From Bradyrhizobium quebecense (GTDB lineage Bacteria; Pseudomonadota; Alphaproteobacteria; Rhizobiales; Xanthobacteraceae): a stretch of 64,000 nt of DNA. The DNA is taken from positions 5,580,001-5,644,000 of the forward strand of contig NZ_CP088022.1 in the NCBI RefSeq assembly GCF_013373795.3, in the 5' to 3' direction. Below, piece after piece: positions 1 to 8,900 of this stretch (positions within the stretch are counted from its first letter, which is position 1; every line of letters starts with the position of its first letter). The position numbers were made by a program, and so were the translations under genes. Under the pieces are notes generated by a model, which saw only the letters and a program-made list of their open reading frames with translations, made no database searches and had not been told where the DNA came from.

Positions 1-2
1 AG

Positions 3-585
3 GTGTGCGATGGGATTTCCGGGGCCGGAGGCAAGGCAGTCGCGGTCCACGCCGACAGCGGCGATCCGGCGCGCCGTGGCAGAGGCCACCGATCAGCTCG
101 GACTGCTTGATGTCGTGGTCATCAATGCGGGCGTGCTTCGTCTCGGATCGATCGAGTCATTCAATCCCGACGATCTCGATCTGCTGCTCAATGTGAACAT
201 TCGCGGCGTGTTCCTGGCGATGCAGGCCTCCACGGCCGCCATGCGTGACGGCGGGCGGATCATCACGATCGGAAGCAACACGGCCATCAGGACCGGCGCC
301 GCCGGCGGCAGCGCCTATGCGATGACGAAGGCGGCGGTCGCTTCACTCGTGAAGACTGCGGCACTCGACCTGGCCCCGCGGCAAATCACGGTTAACAATC
401 TGCAGCCGGGACCGACGGCCACGGACATGACCGCCGGCATGGCCGATTGGCTGAAGGAGAGGATTCCGTTGCGCCGCCTGAACAGTCCAGACGACGTCGC
501 GTCGGCGGTCTGCTTTCTGGCTGGCACCGGCGCCAGCCTGATCACGGGCACCAGCATCACCATCGACGGCGGCTACGTTCTCTGA
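3..585 (+). CDS. SDR-family oxidoreductase, 5' truncated, apparent frameshift
   Basis: C-terminal two thirds of a short-chain dehydrogenase/reductase, an NAD(P)-dependent oxidoreductase of unknown substrate. Visible SDR marks are the NAG motif (VVINAGV), the catalytic Tyr-x3-Lys (SAYAMTKAA), the PGPTATDM segment after the active site, and the C-terminal ITIDGGYVL. The N-terminal Rossmann glycine motif lies before the window. Positions 3-65 read as a typical SDR stretch (GGKAVAVHADSGD) in one frame, but the rest (AAIRRAVAEATDQLG onward) is in another, so a frameshift falls near 60-70. The ATG at 10 belongs to the second frame, and its first residues do not look like SDR sequence, so it is probably not a real start. 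A lost copy of an 11-base tandem repeat would explain the shift. It may be a pseudogene or an assembly error. The product class is clear; functionality is not. Confidence 0.75.
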   Translation, partial: CAMGFPGPEARQSRSTPTAAIRRAVAEATDQLGLLDVVVINAGVLRLGSIESFNPDDLDLLLNVNIRGVFLAMQASTAAMRDGGRIITIGSNTAIRTGAAGGSAYAMTKAAVASLVKTAALDLAPRQITVNNLQPGPTATDMTAGMADWLKERIPLRRLNSPDDVASAVCFLAGTGASLITGTSITIDGGYVL

Positions 586-618
586 TCGGGCGGCGTCATG
601 TATGCGAGAGCGGCTGCG

Positions 619-1323
619 TTAGCCGGCGACCCGGAGCGCGGTGACCGCGACGCAGGCGTTGCCGAACGGAATCAGCACCACCTGCGCGCCGTTCGGCAGC
701 GCGATCGTCGCGAGATCACCGAGCGTGCCGTTCTGCCCGTTGAGCTTGGCGAGCTCCGCAGCAACCGTCGGGCAGCTTTCCGCGCTTGGCGTCACCCGCA
801 CCAGATTGCCCTCGCAGGACGACCCGACCGGCGCGGCGAACACGATGCCGGCGGCACGCTGGGCAGCGCTGCCCTGGGGCGCCTGGTTTGGCGCGAGCGC
901 GACCAGCGACTGCACCGAATGCGAATTTCCGGCCTTGGCATCCCACTGCGACTGCGCGGTGTAGTTGGAGTTGGTCGCGAGACCGCGGCCGAGCGTTCCG
1001 AACAGATTGGCGCAGGTCGCGATATTGCCCTGCCGCGCATGCTCGTCGAACACGGTCGGCTGCTGCCCCGCCTGCTGGGGCGGAACGGATGCGGCGGCCG
1101 CCGGTGGCGTCTGCGCCTCCTGCGGACGCTGTTTGTGCGGCTGCGGCTTCGCAGCGGCTGCAGGCTTCTTGACCGGCGCGGGCGTCCCCCCTTGCTGCAG
1201 CGGCATCGGCTGCGCCTGGGTAGGCTGCTGGGCATATCCGACGACGCCGGCCGCACTGAGCGCCGCCACGACGACCGCCGCGGAAATCAGGATGGGGGTC
1301 TTCAGTCGCATCGGCGTTTTCAT
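619..1323 (-). CDS. Hypothetical secreted protein with Pro/Gln/Ala-rich linker
   Basis: A 234-residue protein of unknown function. The ATG at 1323 gives a hydrophobic N-terminal segment (about residues 9-30, ending GVVGYAQQ) that looks like a signal peptide or membrane anchor. A low-complexity Pro/Ala/Gln/Lys linker follows to about residue 90. The C-terminal domain has four spaced cysteines (ATCANL, SSCEGN, ESCPTV, NACVAV), which would suit two disulfides in the periplasm. The open frame extends upstream, but that part runs through an intergenic repeat and lacks protein-like composition, so the later start is preferred; GGACGAG precedes it. It lies downstream of the IalB-like gene on the same strand, separated by a palindromic repeat, so it may or may not share that transcript. 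I do not recognise the family. Confidence 0.6.
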   Translation of the reverse strand: MKTPMRLKTPILISAAVVVAALSAAGVVGYAQQPTQAQPMPLQQGGTPAPVKKPAAAAKPQPHKQRPQEAQTPPAAAASVPPQQAGQQPTVFDEHARQGNIATCANLFGTLGRGLATNSNYTAQSQWDAKAGNSHSVQSLVALAPNQAPQGSAAQRAAGIVFAAPVGSSCEGNLVRVTPSAESCPTVAAELAKLNGQNGTLGDLATIALPNGAQVVLIPFGNACVAVTALRVAG

Positions 1324-1388
1324 CTTCTCGTCCTGCAGCTCGATGCGGATCTCCGAATGCCGGGTCCGCATGCCTCTCCTGGAGCCTC

Positions 1389-1492
1389 TTCCGTTCCGAT
1401 TGAATCGGAACGGCGCTCTGGATTTTTTGTGTTGACACGCATTCTTCACGCGAACCGGCATCCACTTCGCTCGAAAACGCTGTTGGATCATT
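1389..1492. repeat. Intergenic palindromic repeat, family A (long copy)
   Basis: This copy holds a short hairpin (CGTTCCGATT / AATCGGAACG) followed by the element TTCACGCGAACCGG...CCACTTCGCTCGAAAACGC. A second copy is at 23046-23098. In the second copy the ends form the inverted pair GCGTTTTC / GAAAACGC. It sits just downstream of the IalB-like gene on the minus strand and overlaps its last codons, as expected for a mobile intergenic mosaic element that can also act as a transcript end. I know similar sequences from many Bradyrhizobium intergenic regions. Confidence 0.65.
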
Positions 1493-2066
1493 TCAATTTC
1501 GCCAGCACGCCGGACAGTCCATCGAGCGGCGCCTCCAGCACGACCGGCCCGCCTTGCGGCAGCGGATAGGACACCAGGCACGGCGTCGCCGCGCGGATGT
1601 GCCGCCTCAGCACATTGCCGATCGCGATCGTGGCAAAGCAGAAACTGGCGTCGCAGCGATCGGTCTGCGCGACGATCCGATCGGGACTATCGCCCATTGC
1701 AAGCTCGATCTGCGCGCCGACGCCGGCGGCCGCGGGAATCCGCATCGCCATCAGCGGCTTGCCGTCGGCGGTCGCAATCAGCGACCAGTTGAAGGCGACC
1801 GCGCCCTGCGCGTTGACGATCGATTGCGTGATGTTGCAGACGCGGCGCTTCGATTTCAGGCTCTCGTCGCAGATCAAGGTCCAGTTCTTGAACGGCTGGA
1901 TCATCCGCCTGAACTCGCCGAGCGTCTCGCCTTCCGGCACCACGACGTCCGATGGCTTCACGGCATAGGCGGGTGGCGGCGCAGGCTGCGCGGTCGCGCT
2001 TGCCGCCTCCGCCAGCCAGATCGCCAAAGCCAGACACGCCAGCCGCCTCGTCGACGTCAGGGTCAA
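1488..2066 (-). CDS. IalB-like (invasion-associated locus B) periplasmic protein
   Basis: A 192-residue protein with a signal peptide (cleavage probably after ASATAQ, about residue 27). The mature part has the layout of invasion-associated locus B proteins: FKNWTLICDE with Cys66, RRVCNIT with Cys77, a central strand region, then DRCDASFCFA with Cys138 and Cys143 and a last Cys163. The family was named from Bartonella and is widespread in free-living alphaproteobacteria, where the role is largely unknown. The start is TTG at 2066, overlapping the adhesin's TGA stop in the sequence TTGA, so translation is probably coupled to the autotransporter gene upstream. That coupling suggests the two act together at the envelope, but no mechanism is visible. 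Confidence 0.75.
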   Translation of the reverse strand: MTLTSTRRLACLALAIWLAEAASATAQPAPPPAYAVKPSDVVVPEGETLGEFRRMIQPFKNWTLICDESLKSKRRVCNITQSIVNAQGAVAFNWSLIATADGKPLMAMRIPAAAGVGAQIELAMGDSPDRIVAQTDRCDASFCFATIAIGNVLRRHIRAATPCLVSYPLPQGGPVVLEAPLDGLSGVLAKLK

Positions 2067-4912
2067 TTGAGCGTCAGGCTCACGCCGGCGCTGACGCCCC
2101 AGTCGCTGCCGGCGGTGGTCGCCGCCAAATTGCTGCGCAGCCGGCTGTTCTCGCTGGTATAACCGATGCCGAAGGCGAGCGCGCCCTGGCTGCGCCAGAC
2201 GCCGCCGCCGGCCGATGCGCTGATCTTGCCGGGCCGGTCGTCATAGCGCAGCGATGCCGCGGCCATGCCGATCGCGGCGGCGCGCCATGCGTCCTGCCGC
2301 ACCTCGCCGATCTGACCATTGAGCTGCTGGAATGCGCTGTTGAGCTGGTTGACGTTGACCGCATCGGTGCCGGCGACACCCGCCGCCACGTTGCTGATGG
2401 TGACCGGCCCGGTGCTGCCACTGTTCAGCGTCACCTTGTTGGTGGTATTCCCTGAGGCATCGGTGTCGTAGCGGATCGAGCCGCTGGAAACCGCCTGGAG
2501 CTGGCTGACATTGACCGCATCGGTCGCAGCCGAGCCGGCGGCAACATTGGTGACGCGGCGTTCGGCCCCGGACGAGCCGACCGACACTTCGCCGGTCGCA
2601 ACCCCGGCGACGCTCTTGCCGACGACGGGCGTATAGGCCGCATCGCTCAGATTGGCCGTGGTGGTCGAGTTCGCGCCGAGCGCCAGCGAATTGGCCGAAG
2701 TCGCCTTGGCGCCGGCGCCGATCGCGACCGAGTTGGCGCCCGACGCGGCCGAGCCGTTGCCCATCGACACTGCGTTCGCGCCGCTTGCGACCGATTGCGG
2801 TCCGATCGCGACGCTCTCCGCGCCGGTGGCGGACGAATCCGCCGCGGTGGAGTTGGCGTGGAAATACTTGATGCCGCCGCTGCCGGTCGAGATGTTGTTG
2901 ACCGTGGTATAGAGAGCGTCGAGCGAGGTGTTGGTGGCCCAGAGCTGCGAGCCGTTGATCGCGTCCGTCGAGGTCGCGCTGATCTGGCCCGCGGCGACGT
3001 TGGTGACGGTGCGTTCCGCCCCGGCGCTGCCGACGCTGACGGTCGAGGTCGGCGCCGTGCCGGCGAAGGCGTAGGTGGTGCCGCCGATCGTGGTGCCGGT
3101 GGTCTTGACCACCGTTGAGGTGGTCGAATTGGCGCCGAGCGCGACGTCGCCGGCCTGCGCCGTCGCCTTGGCGTTCGGGCCGAGCGCAACGCTGGTCGGG
3201 TTGGTGGTCTGGGATCCGGCGCCGATCGACACCGACTGGATGCCGCTGGCCTGCGCATTGGTTCCGAACGCGATCGAGTCGGCGAAGTTGGACACCGAAT
3301 TCTGGCCGATCGCAATGCCGCCGGGCGCGGTCTGCTGCACGGTTGCGCCAAACCCCATGCCGATGCCGTTGTCGCCATTGACCACGGTCTGCGGCCCCAC
3401 CGCGACCGAGTTGTTGCCGACCGCGAGCGAGTCGGCGAGCGTCGAATTGGCGTGGAAGTATTTCGTCGTCGTGGTCGCGAACGACGACAGTGCGCCGGTC
3501 AGCTGCCGCACGGTGACGGCGTCGCTCGACTGCGTGCCGTCGGCGACATTGGTGATCTGGCGATAGCTCGTCGCATTGCCGACCGACACCGCGCCGAGCA
3601 GCGCGAGATCGGTGGTGTTGTAGGGGATGATGGTGCCGCCGATCGTGCCGGAAGCCGGCGCGATCGCGCGGTTGGAGATCGATCCCGAGCCGATCGCAAC
3701 GCCATCGGCGACCGTGGCCTGGGTGTTGAAGCCCAGCGCGGTGGAATTCGCCGCCGTTGCCGACGCGGCGATGCCGGCGGCCATCGAATTCGCACCGGTC
3801 GCACCGTTGTTGGTGTAGTTCGCCAGCTGGGTGCCGCCGTCGTTGACGCTATAATAATGTGTCAGGCCGTTGCTGACGACGGTCGAGAGACTGTCGATCG
3901 CCGAAGTGGCGGCAAACAGCTGCGAACCGTTGATCGCATCCGTCGAGCCGTTGCTGACCCGCCCCGCCGCGACATTGGTGATGGTGCGCTCGGCGCCGAG
4001 CGCACCGACGCTGACGGTCGAGGTCGCCGTCGTACCGGCGAAGCTATAGGTGGTGCCGTTGATCACCGTGTTCGGCGTGTTGACCGCCGTGGTGGTCTGG
4101 CTGCCCGAGCCGAGCGCGACGTCGTTGGCATTCGCGGCGTTCGCGCCGTTGCCGATCGACACCGAGCCGCTGCCGGTCGCGGTCGACACCGGCCCGATCG
4201 CGACCGAATTTATCCCAACCGGAGACGAATCGGCCAATGTCGAATTGGCATGGAAATACTTGATGCCGCCGCCGGTGTTGATGTTGTTGACGGTGGTGGC
4301 GAGGCCGTCGACCGCCTGGTCGGTCGCAAACAGCTGCGACCCGTTGACCGCATCCGTCGACCCGTTGTTGAGCCGCCCGGCCGCGACATTGGTGATGGTG
4401 CGCTCGGCGCCGACCGCGCCGACGCTGACGGTCGAGCCCGGCGTCGCGCCGGCGAAGCTGTAAGTGATGCCGTTGATCACCGTGTTTGGCGTGCCGACTG
4501 CCACAGCGGTGACGCTGCCGGACCCGAGCGCGACATCGCCGGATTTTGCCGCCGCCGTTGCGCCGTCACCCAGCGCGACATTGCCCGCAAGACCGGCTGC
4601 GCCCGCCGTGGAGCCGTTGCCCAGCGCCACGGACCCCTGACCGATCGCCTTATTGTTGTTGCCGATCGCGACGGCGCCGGCGGCCTGATTGGCGGCGGTG
4701 GCGCTTGCGGTGCCGTCACTGTTGGCGATGTTGTTTGCACCGCCGGTGAAGGCGCCGGTGCCGCTGGCGTAGCTCGGATCGCCGATCGCCACGGCGCCGT
4801 CGCCGTAAGCGACGTTGCCGGCGCCGATGGCGACAGCCTTGCCGCCTGTTGCGTACGCGTTGGTGCCGATGGCGACCGCGTCGGCGACGTCCGCTTGCGC
4901 GCTTGTGCCCAC
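2063..4912 (-). CDS. Trimeric autotransporter adhesin, C-terminal part (stalk and YadA anchor)
   Basis: This is the downstream part of one YadA-like adhesin gene, separated from its N-terminal half by a frameshift at 4965-4971. The GTG at 4912 is only the first start codon in this frame; coding similarity continues upstream to the G tract (ATALGNSSFAGGSNAIAVG). It holds many AIG/ALG head repeats, four modules carrying KYFHANST followed by a VAIGP-type head strand, and neck motifs of the DA(V/I)NGSQL type (for example TDAVNGSQLFA, TDAINGSQLWA, TDAVNVNQLNSA). The last about 100 residues, from GEVRQDAWRAAAIGMAAASL to SAGVSLTLN, are the YadA C-terminal beta-barrel anchor that trimerises in the outer membrane. 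Without frame restoration this part has no signal peptide and could not be exported. Whole-protein function is adhesion to surfaces or hosts; the ligand is unknown. Confidence 0.85.
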   Translation of the reverse strand: MGTSAQADVADAVAIGTNAYATGGKAVAIGAGNVAYGDGAVAIGDPSYASGTGAFTGGANNIANSDGTASATAANQAAGAVAIGNNNKAIGQGSVALGNGSTAGAAGLAGNVALGDGATAAAKSGDVALGSGSVTAVAVGTPNTVINGITYSFAGATPGSTVSVGAVGAERTITNVAAGRLNNGSTDAVNGSQLFATDQAVDGLATTVNNINTGGGIKYFHANSTLADSSPVGINSVAIGPVSTATGSGSVSIGNGANAANANDVALGSGSQTTTAVNTPNTVINGTTYSFAGTTATSTVSVGALGAERTITNVAAGRVSNGSTDAINGSQLFAATSAIDSLSTVVSNGLTHYYSVNDGGTQLANYTNNGATGANSMAAGIAASATAANSTALGFNTQATVADGVAIGSGSISNRAIAPASGTIGGTIIPYNTTDLALLGAVSVGNATSYRQITNVADGTQSSDAVTVRQLTGALSSFATTTTKYFHANSTLADSLAVGNNSVAVGPQTVVNGDNGIGMGFGATVQQTAPGGIAIGQNSVSNFADSIAFGTNAQASGIQSVSIGAGSQTTNPTSVALGPNAKATAQAGDVALGANSTTSTVVKTTGTTIGGTTYAFAGTAPTSTVSVGSAGAERTVTNVAAGQISATSTDAINGSQLWATNTSLDALYTTVNNISTGSGGIKYFHANSTAADSSATGAESVAIGPQSVASGANAVSMGNGSAASGANSVAIGAGAKATSANSLALGANSTTTANLSDAAYTPVVGKSVAGVATGEVSVGSSGAERRVTNVAAGSAATDAVNVSQLQAVSSGSIRYDTDASGNTTNKVTLNSGSTGPVTISNVAAGVAGTDAVNVNQLNSAFQQLNGQIGEVRQDAWRAAAIGMAAASLRYDDRPGKISASAGGGVWRSQGALAFGIGYTSENSRLRSNLAATTAGSDWGVSAGVSLTLN

Positions 4913-4943
4913 CGCGATGGCATTGGAGCCACCCGCAAAGGAA

Positions 4944-6755
4944 CTATTTCCCAGCGCGGTCGCGCCCCCCCGACCCTCCGTTCAGCGCGCCGTTCGTTAC
5001 GGCGTTAAAGCCTAAGGCGACGTCGTTCGTGGCAGTAGCCAATGCGTTCGAGCCGACGGCGGTCGCGCTCACTCCCGAAGCGATTGCGACGTGGCCGATC
5101 GCCGTGGCGTCGACTTGGGATGCTCTCACATCTGTGCCGACGGCGATGGCGTTCTGTGCACTGGCGCCTGCCCCGACACTGCGCGAGCCGATATAGATGG
5201 AGTTAATCCCGGACGAGGTCGCCGAGGAGCCGAGCGCCACGGCACCCTGCGCGCCGGCGGTGGTTACAGCGCCGATGCCGAGCGCGGTGCTGCCGATTCC
5301 GCCGGCGCTGGCACTGACGCCGGCCGCGAGAGAATTGTTTCCTATCGCATTCGCTCCAGACCCGAACGAGGAGGCGTTTATGCCGCTGGCAACGGCTGTG
5401 TTGCCAACCGCAGTGCTGGCGGCGGCACTCGCATTTGAGGAAGTGCCGATCGCCAGCGAACTTGTGCCGGCGGCACTGGCTCCAACGCCGGTCGCGATCG
5501 AACTGATGCCGGCGGATGCCGCATTGTTGCCGAGCGCGATGCCGCCCGTCGCTGCATTGTTGACGATTGCGCCCGATCCGATCGCGACCGAGCCGCCGGT
5601 GCTCAGCGCCTGTGCCTGATTGCCCAAGGCAACAGCGAAATCCGCTGACGCCTTGGCGAGGTTGCCGGCGGCCAACGAACTGATGCCCGACGCGGCCGAC
5701 TGGATGCCAAAGGCGGCGGCGTTGGAGCCGCTGGCATTGGCGAGGTATCCCACGGCTGCGGTCCCTACCGCGGAAGCGGTCGCCCCGTTACCGACTGCGG
5801 TCGCCTGGTTTGCCGACGCCGTGGCCGACGTGCCGAAAGCGCTGGCTCCTGTCCCCGTCGCTGAAGCGCTTGGGCCGACACTGGTTGACCAAGCCCCCGT
5901 TGCGGTGGAACCGGTGCCAAGCGCAACAGCCTCGAACGTGAAGCCGGCAGGCGCGGTCCCGCTGGCATTGGCATTCGTGCCGATGGCGATCGGAGACCCG
6001 CCGCCGGCTCCGGCGTTTGCTTTGGAGCTGACCCCGATTGCCGTACCCGAACCATTTAGCGATGAGGCAGCGGAGGATAATCCGATCGCGATCGAGGCAC
6101 CACCAGAGGCGCTCGCCGTCGAGCCCAGCGCCAAGGCACCCACTCCATTTGCAGTGGTGTTGACGCCGAAGGATGAGGATCCGTCACCGGTGGAATGCGC
6201 GTTCCCACCTATGGCGAGAGCATTGGTGCCGGTCGCATTCGCAAACACACCCATACCGATCGCATTGAGGCCGTTCACAGAGTTGGAATAGCCCACGATG
6301 ATCGAACCATCGCCGGTCGCGCTGTTCGAATCGCCTATCGCCAGGGAGTTCTGGCCATTCGCATTGGTATTAGCGCCAATGGCGGTTGCGGTGGCCCCGG
6401 CAGCGTGGGCGCCGCAACCAATAGCCGTGCTGCCTGCCGTTGCAGCGGTGGGATTGGTGCAGTTGGCGGGGTTGCTCAAAACACCGTTGCCGATCGCAAC
6501 CTGCGCGAACGCCGCCTGCGGGATCATGATCCCCATGACGACGAGCAGCGCGCCGACCGCTCCGCCAGCGCCGAGCGAACCAAGCCCCAGCCGATCGCGC
6601 TTCACGCCGAGCCTGCGATGCGCCTGTCGCAGCACCGCGATCAGCCGGCGCCGCAGCGAACGGCTGCCCGCATCGCCCGAGGCGACCCAGCTCCGGACGA
6701 AGCCGGTGCGGCCTTGACGCTTCAGCGATTCGGTTGAGTTGCGTGCGACAACCAT
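4944..6755 (-). CDS. Trimeric autotransporter adhesin, N-terminal part (extended signal peptide and head)
   Basis: N-terminal half of the YadA-like adhesin. The ATG at 6755 is chosen because GGGGG lies about eight bases upstream; farther starts (6776, 6893) lack this. The N-terminus has the long, charged extended signal peptide region common in autotransporters: about 55 basic residues (rich in RR, KR), then a hydrophobic core (GAGGAVGALLVVMGIMIPQA) ending AFAQ. The rest is an uninterrupted series of YadA head repeats (AIG.NA.A.G, ALG..A.A.G), the left-handed beta-roll of trimeric adhesins. The frame ends early at 4944 because of the G tract, so the product as written would be a secreted head without stalk or membrane anchor. 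With the frame restored the full protein would be about 1,560 residues. An AraC-type regulator gene lies just upstream on the same strand. Confidence 0.85.
   Translation of the reverse strand: MVVARNSTESLKRQGRTGFVRSWVASGDAGSRSLRRRLIAVLRQAHRRLGVKRDRLGLGSLGAGGAVGALLVVMGIMIPQAAFAQVAIGNGVLSNPANCTNPTAATAGSTAIGCGAHAAGATATAIGANTNANGQNSLAIGDSNSATGDGSIIVGYSNSVNGLNAIGMGVFANATGTNALAIGGNAHSTGDGSSSFGVNTTANGVGALALGSTASASGGASIAIGLSSAASSLNGSGTAIGVSSKANAGAGGGSPIAIGTNANASGTAPAGFTFEAVALGTGSTATGAWSTSVGPSASATGTGASAFGTSATASANQATAVGNGATASAVGTAAVGYLANASGSNAAAFGIQSAASGISSLAAGNLAKASADFAVALGNQAQALSTGGSVAIGSGAIVNNAATGGIALGNNAASAGISSIATGVGASAAGTSSLAIGTSSNASAAASTAVGNTAVASGINASSFGSGANAIGNNSLAAGVSASAGGIGSTALGIGAVTTAGAQGAVALGSSATSSGINSIYIGSRSVGAGASAQNAIAVGTDVRASQVDATAIGHVAIASGVSATAVGSNALATATNDVALGFNAVTNGALNGGSGGRDRAGK
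4965..4971 (-). other. Seven-G tract causing the adhesin frameshift
   Basis: The coding strand has seven consecutive G (plus strand CCCCCCC). With seven, the upstream frame ends about ten codons later at GGRDRAGK-stop. With six, it continues as GGSGGATALGNSSFAGG into the downstream part. So one extra base accounts exactly for the split. It could be a homopolymer error in the assembly, or a real slip site that switches the adhesin off. Confidence 0.8.
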
Positions 6756-7090
6756 GGTGCGCCCCCTTTGTGACATCTGGTCCAGACGTCGGGGGTGCCA
6801 TGCCGCGGACTGTGCCGACATGCGTGTCCCTTGGGACCACATGTGGAGATATGAGGACCGCGCAACCTGCGCCGGCCTTCCGGTCCTGGCCAACGATGTG
6901 TCGAACTCAACGAGCGCATCTTGCCACCCAGCGCTCGCTCGACTGCCCCATCAATGTGCCCCGAGTCGTCATATCAAAAATGATAGACACATATTTGACA
7001 ACGTCACTCAGCAGGCCGTCCAAATAGCGCGCAGATCGTCTCACAAGTTGAATGATTTGCTCGATGCACCGTGGGGTATTCCGAACATCT
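6756..7090. other. Intergenic region upstream of the adhesin
   Basis: No credible gene here. It must hold the adhesin promoter unless the adhesin is read from the AraC gene. The stretch around 6965-7010 is clearly more AT-rich than its surroundings (CATATCAAAAATGATAG, ACATATTTGACAACG), a reasonable place for a promoter or regulator site, but I cannot assign -35 and -10 boxes with confidence. Confidence 0.3.
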
Positions 7091-8143
7091 TCAACCGGCA
7101 GTTGACCTGCGGCGCACGCGTTCACGCATCTCGCGCGGACTGACGCCGAATTCGCGGCGAAACGCGCGGGTGAAATCCGACGCCAGCTTGAAGCCATGAC
7201 GATAGGCTATCTCCTGCACCTGCCTGTCGTTGGACGCGACGAGTTCTGCCTGCGCCGCACGCAACCGCTTGCGCAGGATGTAACCGGCGACGCCGCCGAC
7301 GCTCTCGAATGCACGGTAGAGGGCAGAGCGCGAGATCCGCAATTGCTGCGCAATGCGGTCCGGCGTCAGATCGAAGTCGCCGAGATGTGTCTCTATATAA
7401 AGACGAGCGCGCTCGAACAGCACCGATTCGATCGCACCGCGCGCCTGCTGCAGCCGGTCCGAGGACAGCTGAACGCATGCGGCGATCATCTGCGCGGTCG
7501 CTCGCCCTGCCTGCCGCAGTTCCTCAGGGGACATAAGGACGACGCGCGTTTCGAGTCTGTCGAGATAATCGGTCAACAGCTCGATCAGATTGCCTGAGAG
7601 CAGGATGTTGCAGGCGTCGTTGAGTTGATCGGCCACCTCCAAGAATGACCTGCGCGGCAGAGCCAGCACCAGGCCATCATAGTCCGTGATGCTGCCACGG
7701 AAATCGTCGTCGAGCGAGATCAGGAACATCGCGCCGGGCCCGGCCTGAATCCGCCGGCCCGCGGTTTCGAAGTGGGCTTCGCCGGAGCGCACCCGGAACA
7801 GCCACCAGATATCGACCGGCGCGCCTTGTGACGGATCGGCGGCGCGCGCGAATGTTTGAGCGGCAATGCGTCCGGATGTGAAGACGACATCGGCCATGTT
7901 GCAGGTCAGATACTCCACCTCGAACCCCTGTGCAGGGTCGTGGTCGTCCGGCAGCGCGACGTCGATCAGCGAGGCCATGCGCGTTTTCCAGACCTCGAAC
8001 TGCTCCGATGGCGGATAAGGCCGTGTCGTGAAAAGCCGCGGTACCGCCGGGACTATGTCCCTGATGTTACGGGGCTCGCGTGGCAGGGGAACTTGTTCGA
8101 GGAGCTTGGCGGCGCTCGCCGGCGCATTGTCGTCTTCTGGCAT
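7091..8143 (-). CDS. AraC-family transcriptional regulator
   Basis: A 350-residue regulator. Residues from about 50 to 220 match the AraC-binding-like sensor domain that precedes the HTH in many proteobacterial regulators (VDIWWLFRVRSGEAHFE...AGPGAMFLI). The last 100 residues are a two-helix-turn-helix AraC/XylS domain: LTPDRIAQQLRISRSALYRAF, then VQEIAYRHGFKLASDFTRAFRREFGVSPREMR. The ATG at 8143 gives the usual family length; an in-frame ATG at 8278 is an alternative. It lies directly upstream of the adhesin and IalB-like genes on the same strand, so regulation of that surface module is a fair guess but is not shown by the sequence. The inducer is unknown. Confidence 0.85.
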   Translation of the reverse strand: MPEDDNAPASAAKLLEQVPLPREPRNIRDIVPAVPRLFTTRPYPPSEQFEVWKTRMASLIDVALPDDHDPAQGFEVEYLTCNMADVVFTSGRIAAQTFARAADPSQGAPVDIWWLFRVRSGEAHFETAGRRIQAGPGAMFLISLDDDFRGSITDYDGLVLALPRRSFLEVADQLNDACNILLSGNLIELLTDYLDRLETRVVLMSPEELRQAGRATAQMIAACVQLSSDRLQQARGAIESVLFERARLYIETHLGDFDLTPDRIAQQLRISRSALYRAFESVGGVAGYILRKRLRAAQAELVASNDRQVQEIAYRHGFKLASDFTRAFRREFGVSPREMRERVRRRSTAG

Positions 8144-8900
8144 GTCATTCCGTGCCCCGTTGTCGCAAACGACGAACGTCGTCTCAACGGGGGCGCATTC
8201 CCAAGGTTGCGTCGCCGGCCTCTGGCGGGCAGGCGAATTTCTGGCGGACAAGGAAGCAGCATTTTTGGATGCGGACATCACCCGCTTACACCGGCCGCTC
8301 CTGATAGGGCCGATGGGTCCTGCGGCAGTCGTGCTCACACATGGCATTCATCATTGTCGCGTCGTTGCCGGATTCCGGCCCGGAAGTTCGGTCACCGACT
8401 CGGCCTGACTGATCTAAAGAACAATGTGTGGGAGAACCAGAGCGGCGGCAACGCGCGCTTTGAAGAAATCCAAAATTGCGTTCGTGCGATGCGATCGGGC
8501 AACGCATCATCGCAGGGACTTCAGAAAATTTTCTCGATCTTCGCGCTGAGACGAAATGAACGTCGCGAGAGCGCAGCAATTTAAGCACGGTACACGACAC
8601 ATCGCGAATCCCGCCCATGGGATTCGCGTCGACCACGCCTGAATACGCTTGCCTAATCATGCGGCATTCCACCACGTGCGACGTGAATGCGATCGATGGG
8701 AACGGAACACGCGCGCCGCACGAGGCGCACATGTTGTGGTACGCTGCGGCATTTTCATATGAACGTCGAGATGACGAAAGTAACAATGGCTCATCATATT
8801 CGTCGGTGAACACGCCCGCCATGCCGGCAGGGCGAGCCTGATCGCCGGCACCTGCAACACCAGCGGCGCAGCCTGCGTTCCTCGATCGGGCGCCGCCCGG
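8144..8900. other. Long non-coding stretch between the AraC gene and a small membrane protein gene
   Basis: About 750 bases with open frames on both strands, but none has protein-like composition, a good ribosome site or a recognisable motif. It probably carries the AraC promoter. I see no RNA gene, repeat or insertion sequence in it. Confidence 0.35.

Noticed and set aside
3452..5008. 518-residue plus-strand frame opposite the adhesin
   Set aside because: Shadow of the repetitive adhesin; Arg/Asp/Gly repeats mirror the YadA repeats.
2063..6755. Regular repeats that might be a CRISPR array or tandem-repeat locus
   Set aside because: They are protein-level YadA head repeats in a reading frame, without constant repeat and spacer lengths.
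8286..8822. 178-residue minus-strand frame in the long gap at 8.2-8.9 kb
   Set aside because: Unusual Cys/Ser/Arg-rich composition, no good ribosome site, no domain, no coding-type third-position bias visible.
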